This document shows positions 1 to 5,158 of a stretch of DNA of 5,158 bases, piece after piece; position 1 is the first letter of the stretch; every line of letters starts with the position of its first letter. The DNA is taken from positions 1 through 5,158 of the forward strand of contig CAYMKI010000187.1 of NCBI GenBank assembly GCA_964390695.1, given 5' to 3'. The stretch is from CAWACC01 sp964390695 (lineage in GTDB: Bacteria; Chlamydiota; Chlamydiia; Chlamydiales; Parachlamydiaceae). The notes below the pieces were generated by a model. The model saw nothing but the letters and a program-made list of their open reading frames with translations. It did no database searches and was not told the DNA's origin. The position numbers and the translations under genes are program-made.

Positions 1-2427
1 CAGTACGAGACAAGCCAGTTGGGCGCGCTTAACTTCGCCTGCGGTTTGCTGCAGCTCTTGCAACATTTCGAGGCATTGATCTCGATAGATACAGACAAAT
101 TCCTTTACTAAGGCTATCCTTAGGTTAGGGGTAAGCTTCGAGATCTCTATCATGAACTCTTGGTTTGCCTTGAAGCCTTCTGTAAGCTTTGGATGGGTTA
201 AGCATAAGAACAAGGTTTGTATACACCAGCGCAAAAGCCTTTTCTGAATGAATTCGTCATGGCTTTTGCCGATAGCATTTATGATCCATTCGAAATCTGT
301 TTGGTGCATATCGTATAGTTCTGTAAATATATCCAGACTAATACGAGCAGCTTGTGATATGTTGTGTGATGAGATTAAAAAATTAAACAAACCATTCCAT
401 TTTTTACTTTCAAATATATCTATGGCGAATTCTTTCAATTCAGCTGAAATCACTGGATATATAAGCTTACAGATATGTCTGAATGTTGCATTTCCTTCCT
501 CGTTGGATACGTCTAGACAAAAGTTGTATCTTTGGATCTGCTCCAAGGTTTCTAGGAGGTTTTGTGAGGCTGCGAGCTTAAAGATCTCAAATAACCCCTG
601 TTGACCCTCACTTGAGGCAGCATCAATTCGATAATTATTTATACAAAACGACGTGTGACCTCCATCTTGCTGGGCAGCCAACTTGGCGATCTCTATAAGG
701 GCTTTTTGTCCCTCAGGGGTGGAATAGGGGATATCGTAATTTTCTATCCAAAGCGATATGCGACTATCCTTCTGCTGTGCGGCTATTTTTGCGATCTGAA
801 TCAGGGCATTTATACCTTGAGGGGTGGAATTATCGATGCTGTATCTCTTGATGTTGTAAGATAGATTGTTGCCATCCTTCTTGGCAGCATGCGTAGCGAT
901 CTCTATGAGAGCTTGTTGTCCTTGAGCAGTCCTTTTGTCGAAGCCAAATTGATCAATCCATACTGAGGTTTCATGGACATTAGTTTGAACAGATAGTTTG
1001 GCTATTTCTAGAAGAGCACTATATCCTTCAGGTGTGGAGACATCAAAGCCGTAGTTCTTAATGTGAGAGAAAATTTCATCGCAATTATTTTGAGCTGCGT
1101 ACTTGGCTATCTTTAAAAGCCCTGCAAAGCCTTCAGGTGTTGTGGAATCAATCTTGTAGTATTGTATGTATCTCGATACACCCTGCCGATATTTTCCTTG
1201 GGCTTGAGCTTCAAGCATAGCTATTTCAATCAGCGCTTTTTGTCCTTCTGACGTAGTGGCATCGATATGATAATTTTCTATCAGATCGCGAATACCACAT
1301 CTCCCTTGCGCTACACTTTTAGCCATTTCAATATGGATTTGCTGCCATTCGGATGAGAAAGTCTGGATTCCAAATAATTGAATATGGTTGGAGATGGATA
1401 CGAAATGTATTCTTGTGTTTTCATTTGAAGCACACCGCTTAGCGATTTCAATTAATGCTTTTTGTCCCTCTGGGGTGGTGCGATCAATCCCATAATTATC
1501 AATATTTGCGGCAGTGTCTTCAGGATGTTTATGGGTGGATAGTAAAGCGATATCGATCATAGCTTTTTGACCTTCGGATGAACGAGAATCAATGCCATAG
1601 AATTTGATGTATTTTGTGATTAATCCTCCGCTCTCTTTAGCAGCGGTCTTGGCTATATCGATCAAAGCTTTCCTTCCAGCTTTGAAAGTTTTCAATTTAT
1701 AATTTTGAATAAATTCGGATGTGCCATATCCACAGTGTTGAGCAGCTAGCAGGGCTATCTCAATAAGGCTTTGTTTACCTTTTTTGCTTGAGGTATCAAT
1801 GCCAAACTCGTGTATGTATTGAGAAATGGTTCGGCCGTCTTGGCTGGCTATTATTTTAGCAATTTCTATGCGGGTCTGCTGTTCTTCTCGCTTTGTTCGA
1901 CCTATGATAAATTTAGAAGCGTTGCTGACTAAGCTTCTGGATCCCTCTTTAGCCAATCTCTTTAGTATTTCCAAAAGAGCATGCTGCATTTCAGAAGAGC
2001 ATGGATCAAAACCCATGCTGCGTAATAACTCAAGAGGATCGAATTTATCTAAATTTAAATTCCATGCCACATCGCATGCATATTTTTCATCCGAATCTAG
2101 TTGTTCTAAAAAATCTTTTAATGTCTTCCTGCTATTTAATACAGGAGAGTCTTGCCCTAAAGCGGATTTATTTGGATATGTTGCTATGTTTAAGAATTGT
2201 TCATGCGCTTTGCTTAAACTGCTGTCTAACAGTTTTTTGCGAATCTGAAAAATACTTTTGTTTGGCAATATGCCATAATTCTTTACATCATGAGAGACTA
2301 GAGAATGGTATACCAGCTGTTTTTGAATTCTCTTATACCTGCTAGCAATTGTACTACTTTGTTGGGCATGGGATGTTAGGTAAGCTCGCGAATGAAAGGA
2401 AGGGTATCTGATAAAAGGCAGGACCAT
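1..2427 (-). CDS. Long alpha-helical tandem-repeat protein, C-terminus beyond the left edge
   Basis: The frame is open for 809 codons from ATG at 2425-2427 to the left edge, with no stop on the minus strand; the nearest upstream in-frame stop is at 2449-2451. The start is supported by an AAGG ribosome-binding site six bases upstream. Residues 1-138 are non-repetitive, with a basic, Ser-rich N-terminus and no clear signal peptide or membrane segment. Residues 139-634 hold about 14 units of roughly 35 residues. Each begins near [GHKR]-[IF]-D-x-[ST]-T-P-E-G, continues as an amphipathic helix like QKALIEIAKLAAQ, and ends in a second helix like I-x-x-Y. Residues 635 to 809 are helix-rich without the motif. 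The pattern suggests an alpha-solenoid scaffold that binds other proteins. Similar repeats occur, as far as I recall, in environmental chlamydiae, where such proteins may act in host interaction; that role is inference. It diverges from the metal ATPase. Specific function unknown. Confidence 0.88.
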   Translation of the reverse strand, partial: MVLPFIRYPSFHSRAYLTSHAQQSSTIASRYKRIQKQLVYHSLVSHDVKNYGILPNKSIFQIRKKLLDSSLSKAHEQFLNIATYPNKSALGQDSPVLNSRKTLKDFLEQLDSDEKYACDVAWNLNLDKFDPLELLRSMGFDPCSSEMQHALLEILKRLAKEGSRSLVSNASKFIIGRTKREEQQTRIEIAKIIASQDGRTISQYIHEFGIDTSSKKGKQSLIEIALLAAQHCGYGTSEFIQNYKLKTFKAGRKALIDIAKTAAKESGGLITKYIKFYGIDSRSSEGQKAMIDIALLSTHKHPEDTAANIDNYGIDRTTPEGQKALIEIAKRCASNENTRIHFVSISNHIQLFGIQTFSSEWQQIHIEMAKSVAQGRCGIRDLIENYHIDATTSEGQKALIEIAMLEAQAQGKYRQGVSRYIQYYKIDSTTPEGFAGLLKIAKYAAQNNCDEIFSHIKNYGFDVSTPEGYSALLEIAKLSVQTNVHETSVWIDQFGFDKRTAQGQQALIEIATHAAKKDGNNLSYNIKRYSIDNSTPQGINALIQIAKIAAQQKDSRISLWIENYDIPYSTPEGQKALIEIAKLAAQQDGGHTSFCINNYRIDAASSEGQQGLFEIFKLAASQNLLETLEQIQRYNFCLDVSNEEGNATFRHICKLIYPVISAELKEFAIDIFESKKWNGLFNFLISSHNISQAARISLDIFTELYDMHQTDFEWIINAIGKSHDEFIQKRLLRWCIQTLFLCLTHPKLTEGFKANQEFMIEISKLTPNLRIALVKEFVCIYRDQCLEMLQELQQTAGEVKRAQLACLVL
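526..2013 (-). repeat. Protein-coding tandem repeat array, about 14 units of about 105 bp
   Basis: This array lies inside the long minus-strand gene and encodes residues 139-634. The first two units (139-209) and the fourth (244-277) are degenerate. Units from residue 278 on carry the recognisable motif, best in those starting at 313, 387 and 565, which all contain EGQKALIEIA. The last six units, starting at residues 425, 460, 495, 530, 565 and 600 (bases 526-1155), are each exactly 35 residues, so the period is exactly 105 bp. Units starting at 313, 353 and 387 are 40, 34 and 38 residues long, with the length change falling between the two helices. The DNA copies are well diverged while the protein motif is kept, which points to an old array under selection rather than a recent expansion. 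Confidence 0.85.
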
Positions 2428-2433
2428 ACATGA

Positions 2434-2437
2434 CCTT
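2434..2437 (-). promoter_or_regulatory. Ribosome-binding site of the repeat-protein gene
   Basis: On the minus strand AAGG sits six bases before the ATG at 2425-2427, a good Shine-Dalgarno match and spacing. It supports this ATG over the overlapping out-of-frame ATG at 2429-2431, whose frame closes after about 25 codons. Confidence 0.6.
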
Positions 2438-2476
2438 GAGTTATTGAATTACAGATATAAAAAGAGTGATTTAAAT

Positions 2477-2506
2477 ATCCTATTTAAGGTAATAGTTTAA
2501 TTTCAA
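2477..2506 (-). promoter_or_regulatory. Possible sigma-70-type promoter for the repeat-protein gene
   Basis: On the minus strand TTGAAA (2501-2506, five of six to the -35 consensus) lies 18 bases before TAGGAT (2477-2482, four of six to the -10 consensus). This would give a leader of roughly 40 bases before the ATG. AT-rich sequence yields such matches by chance, so this is only a candidate. Confidence 0.3.
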
Positions 2507-2530
2507 TAGAAAACTAGCGCCGAGTTAAGC

Positions 2531-4420
2531 GTGAAAGACACATCTTTTAACAAATCTCATAAACTTACATGGTTAAGCCTTGACGCTTGTGTTGCACTCC
2601 TGGCTCTATGCAGCATTGCCGCTCATTTAATTCTTGTCTATGGTTTTATACAGCTGCAACCTTATGCGCTATATCCGCTCTATCTCAACCTGGCGCTGGG
2701 AGGCGGAATTTTAGTCTATGATCTCCTGCTCAAACTCTTCGCCCTAGATTTCGGATCGGACTTGCTGGCGGGTATGTCGATCATTACGGCTTCGCTGTTA
2801 GGAGAATACCTTGCAGGCTCTTTAGTGGTATTGATGCTATCCGGCGGTAAAACGCTGGAGAATTTCGCCGTCGCCAAAGCCTCTAAAATGCTGGAGGTGT
2901 TAGCTAAACGCGCTCCTACGCGAGCTCACAGAAAAAACCATGATTCCCTAGAAGAAATTTCTGTGCAGGAAATAGCTGTAGGTGACACACTTATCGTATT
3001 TCCGCACGATATTTGCCCTGTTGACGGTGAAGTGTTGGAAGGAAACGGAGTCATGGATGAATCATACCTGACAGGAGAACCTTTTTTTATTTCAAAAGCT
3101 CCCGGCTCGACTGTTATCTCCGGTGCCATCAACGGCGAAGTGTCGCTGACGATCAAAGCCGGTAAGCTTGCCCAAGACTCTCGCTATGCTAAGATCATGC
3201 AGGTACTGTCGCAAAGTGAACAGAAAAAACCACATCTGCGGCGCCTGGCAGATGAATTGGGTGCGTGGTATACCCCACTTGCTATCTTGATAGCCAGCGC
3301 AGCTTGGCTTGTAAGTGGTGATGCCGTCCGTTTTTTAGCCGTACTGGTGATAGCTACGCCTTGTCCGTTATTAATCGCCATCCCCGTAGCGATTATAGGA
3401 TCTATTTCCTTGTGTGCTCAAAGAGGTATTCTTATCAAAAACCCCGCTGCCTTAGAACAGATTGGCCGCTGCGAAACCATGATATTCGATAAAACCGGTA
3501 CTCTGACCTACGGCAAGCCTGTCTTAACCGATCAAACTATGTTCAGTTCTCAGGATCGTTTGACCGTCTTAAGACTGGTGGCCAGCATGGAAAGATATTC
3601 CAAACACCCCTTGGCAGAGGCGGTGATTGAACAAGCTATTCATGAGGGGATCGCTTCGGGTAATGTGAATCAGATAAGAGAACCTAAAGGCGAAGGACTC
3701 CAAGGTGATGTCGATGGACACAGGGTTATTATTACAAGCCGAAAGCATTTGCATAAATATGATTTAGCAAAGATGGAATCTTCCTTACCTCAAGGGGGAG
3801 GTTTAGAGTGTCTGATTATCATCGATGGCTTGTTGGCTGCACACTACCGCTTTAGAGATTCTCCAAGGGCAGATAGTGAATCGTTTATAAGACATTTAGC
3901 CAGCAAGCATGCTATAAAGAAAACATTGATCGTTTCGGGTGATCGGCCCGAAGAGGTCAACTACTTAGCTAGACATGTAGGCATCACTAACGTATTTGCC
4001 GGCCAAAGTCCTGAAGAAAAAGTCGCTATCGTTGAAAAAGAAACCCGAGAGGCCAAGACGGCCTATCTTGGAGATGGCATCAATGACGCTCCGGCTTTGA
4101 ATATTGCCACTGTAGGGATTGCTTTAGGGAAAAATAGCGAAGTCACGGCAGAGGCCGCAGGGGTAGTCGTTTTGGATAATACCTTGGAGAAGGTCGACGA
4201 GTTTTTGCACATCAGCCGCCGCATGAAAATAATTGCCCTCCAAAGTGCCTTAGGCGGAATGGGGTTGTCTATCTTCGGAATGCTCGTGGCTGCGTGGGGA
4301 TATCTTCCTCCGGTACTAGGCGCCATCAGTCAAGAAGTGATCGATGTGCTGGCCATATTGAATTCATTAAGAACTCTCTGGAAACCGACTATTATGAGCG
4401 ATATCCCCAAAATTAAATGA
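2531..4420 (+). CDS. Heavy-metal-type (P1B) P-type ATPase with a TPC metal-site motif
   Basis: This complete 629-residue integral membrane pump probably exports a transition metal using ATP. Visible catalytic motifs are the actuator-domain TGE (181-183), the phosphorylation site DKTGT with Asp320, the HP dipeptide of the P1B nucleotide-binding domain (359-360), GEGLQG (387-392), SGD (469-471) and the hinge GDGIND (514-519). Hydrophobic stretches at about 13-39, 46-70, 77-105 (probably two helices), 244-263, 267-293, 566-588 and 590-612 fit the eight-helix P1B plan. There is no N-terminal HMA or His-rich metal-binding domain. The sixth-helix motif, normally CPC in copper and zinc/cadmium pumps, reads ATPCPLL (275-281), so the first Cys is Thr. 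The metal therefore cannot be named. The last helix has Q601, E602 and D605 in QEVIDV, where many P1B pumps differ. The start is GTG with only a weak GAG upstream; the preceding in-frame stop is at 2507-2509 and no better start lies near. It stands alone, with no metal-responsive regulator beside it. Confidence 0.95.
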   Translation: MKDTSFNKSHKLTWLSLDACVALLALCSIAAHLILVYGFIQLQPYALYPLYLNLALGGGILVYDLLLKLFALDFGSDLLAGMSIITASLLGEYLAGSLVVLMLSGGKTLENFAVAKASKMLEVLAKRAPTRAHRKNHDSLEEISVQEIAVGDTLIVFPHDICPVDGEVLEGNGVMDESYLTGEPFFISKAPGSTVISGAINGEVSLTIKAGKLAQDSRYAKIMQVLSQSEQKKPHLRRLADELGAWYTPLAILIASAAWLVSGDAVRFLAVLVIATPCPLLIAIPVAIIGSISLCAQRGILIKNPAALEQIGRCETMIFDKTGTLTYGKPVLTDQTMFSSQDRLTVLRLVASMERYSKHPLAEAVIEQAIHEGIASGNVNQIREPKGEGLQGDVDGHRVIITSRKHLHKYDLAKMESSLPQGGGLECLIIIDGLLAAHYRFRDSPRADSESFIRHLASKHAIKKTLIVSGDRPEEVNYLARHVGITNVFAGQSPEEKVAIVEKETREAKTAYLGDGINDAPALNIATVGIALGKNSEVTAEAAGVVVLDNTLEKVDEFLHISRRMKIIALQSALGGMGLSIFGMLVAAWGYLPPVLGAISQEVIDVLAILNSLRTLWKPTIMSDIPKIK

Positions 4421-4455
4421 CTTTGGTCGCAGTAATTAAACGACTTTGGTCACAG
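4410..4455. repeat. Two-copy 23-bp tandem repeat across the ATPase stop codon
   Basis: Bases 4410-4432 and 4433-4455 are adjacent copies matching at 20 of 23 positions, sharing the core GACTTTGGTC. The differences are at repeat positions 1, 9 and 20. The first copy includes the last codons and the TGA stop of the ATPase gene. The second copy ends six bases before the stop of the convergent minus-strand gene. It looks like a slippage or small tandem duplication. I see no stem with a T-run, so it is not an obvious terminator, and no terminator is evident elsewhere in the 40-bp convergent gap. Confidence 0.75.
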
Positions 4456-4460
4456 CCAAT

Positions 4461-5158
4461 TTAGCGTTGCCAACGCCAATTTGCATCGCCTACACCATCC
4501 CAAGCACTCTCGATGTGCAGTTTTCGTACGATACCATCTGATGTTAGGACTCTAGCTGCCTCGCAGATTCTTTTCACAGCGCTTCTTCCTGCTGCACTAT
4601 TGCCTTTTGCTGCTGCCTTATATTGGTCAAAAATCTGCTGGCCGATCTCTTTACATTTTTTCTCGGTGTCTCCGCTATCAACGATGGAGTTCACAGATAC
4701 AGTATATAGCCATTGGCCATGCGGGCAGATGGGATGCAGATTGACCAGAGAGCGCTTGAGGAAATTTTCATAGGACATAATATACACTTTTGCATCAGTG
4801 TCTAGGGGTTGGTAACCTCTGATAAGGGAGTTGGTGTTTTTAGTGATATCTTTTGCCATGGTAAATAACACATAGGCATTTGTCGGGGTTTGTTTTGTGC
4901 CTAACAAGATGACTTCTGTGGAAATAGCTTGTGCTTTAAATGTATTTTGCTGCCAACCATATACCTCTTTATTCTCGATTTTCTCATTGAGTTTAAAAGG
5001 GGAGCCTGTGTAAGCGCTCGGTCCCATCTTACCTACTGCAACTAGAGGCCCATTTTCTTGTAATGACTTCGTCAGGAGTTCAATTGTGGCATAGGCCGGA
5101 GGTTTGACTGAGTAATCTTCGTCTACGTAGACGACTTGAGGTTTTTCTAATAATACGG
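4461..5158 (-). CDS. Hypothetical protein, C-terminal 231 residues, N-terminus beyond the right edge
   Basis: The frame ends at TAA (4461-4463) and stays open to the right edge, giving 231 visible residues. An internal Met at 5025-5027 could be mistaken for the start, but the 43 codons upstream are open and read like protein (for example ELLTKSLQENGPLVAVGKMG), so the gene probably begins outside the window. The visible part looks soluble: there is no transmembrane stretch. It has a beta-rich middle with aromatic residues (YGWQQNTF, AYVLFTMAKDI, DAKVYIMSYENF), then an acidic/Lys helix with a single Cys (DTEKKCKEIGQQIFDQYKAA), and it ends in a Trp-rich tail (ANWRWQR). The GPLVAVG strand after a helix is faintly reminiscent of papain- or C39-like folds, but I see no catalytic Cys/His pair and do not assign a family. 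It converges on the ATPase gene with a 40-bp gap. Function unknown. Confidence 0.8.
   Translation of the reverse strand, partial: VLLEKPQVVYVDEDYSVKPPAYATIELLTKSLQENGPLVAVGKMGPSAYTGSPFKLNEKIENKEVYGWQQNTFKAQAISTEVILLGTKQTPTNAYVLFTMAKDITKNTNSLIRGYQPLDTDAKVYIMSYENFLKRSLVNLHPICPHGQWLYTVSVNSIVDSGDTEKKCKEIGQQIFDQYKAAAKGNSAAGRSAVKRICEAARVLTSDGIVRKLHIESAWDGVGDANWRWQR

Larger units (their letters stand above)
2428..2530. other. Divergent intergenic region between the repeat gene and the metal ATPase gene
   Basis: This 103-bp gap separates two divergent starts and is much more AT-rich than the ATPase gene, so it should carry both promoters. A candidate for the minus-strand gene is listed separately. 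For the plus-strand gene I see only poor matches to sigma-70 boxes and do not call one. I see no convincing inverted repeat that would mark an operator for a metal-responsive repressor. Confidence 0.6.

Noticed and set aside
248..604. Plus-strand open frame of 118 codons
   Set aside because: It lies wholly opposite the long minus-strand gene, and its translation shows no protein-like pattern. The minus frame is continuous and keeps its helical character here.
655..864. Plus-strand frame with two similar stretches (SLRGG and TLRGG)
   Set aside because: The similarity is the antisense echo of the 105-bp repeats of the minus-strand gene.
526..1800. Regular spacing that might suggest a CRISPR array
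   Set aside because: The period is 105 bp with diverged copies and a conserved reading frame. There are no short identical repeats with unique spacers.
1826..2345. Two overlapping plus-strand open frames (1826-2248 and 2001-2345)
   Set aside because: Both overlap each other and the minus-strand gene, and their translations look like random composition.
2429..2431. Alternative ATG for the repeat gene
   Set aside because: It is in a different frame that stops after about 25 codons. The ATG at 2425-2427 leads into the long frame and has better ribosome-binding-site spacing.
2926..4326. Four minus-strand open frames of 61-87 codons inside the ATPase gene
   Set aside because: The plus strand here encodes an unbroken P-type ATPase with all catalytic motifs; these frames are shadows.
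4464..4476. Inverted repeat GCGTTG-C-CAACGC as a possible terminator
   Set aside because: The loop is one base, no T-run follows on either strand, and the sequence is inside the end of the minus-strand coding region.
4513..4773. Plus-strand open frame of 86 codons
   Set aside because: It is opposite the minus-strand hypothetical gene, and no start context supports it. The minus frame is longer and open to the edge.

Overview
The window carries three protein genes and no RNA genes, insertion sequences or CRISPR arrays that I can see. Nothing in it names the organism directly. The long helical-repeat protein with the recurring TPEGQKALIEIAK-type unit resembles repeat proteins I associate with environmental, amoeba-dwelling Chlamydiota (Parachlamydia and Waddlia relatives). 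Base composition is moderately AT-rich. I hold that assignment at low to moderate confidence.

Layout. (1) Positions 1-2427, minus strand: one very long open frame that runs off the left edge, 809 codons visible without a stop. It has a non-repetitive N-terminal part, then about 14 repeats of roughly 35 residues (105 bp), then a non-repetitive helical C-terminal part cut by the window edge. (2) Positions 2428-2530: a short AT-rich divergent intergenic region that should hold the promoters of genes 1 and 3. (3) Positions 2531-4420, plus strand: a complete 629-residue heavy-metal-type (P1B) P-type ATPase starting at GTG. It has all catalytic motifs but a TPC instead of the usual CPC metal-site motif, and no N-terminal HMA domain. 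(4) Positions 4410-4455: a 23-bp tandem duplication across the ATPase stop codon. (5) Positions 4461-5158, minus strand: the C-terminal 231 residues of an unrecognised protein that enters from the right edge and converges on the ATPase.

The genes do not form an operon. The repeat gene and the ATPase diverge, and the ATPase and the right-hand gene converge. I see no functional link between the transporter and its neighbours. The two flanking genes look like accessory, lineage-specific proteins, perhaps host-interaction factors (inference only). The ATPase is a core-type metal exporter of uncertain metal, with visibly higher GC than the repeat gene.
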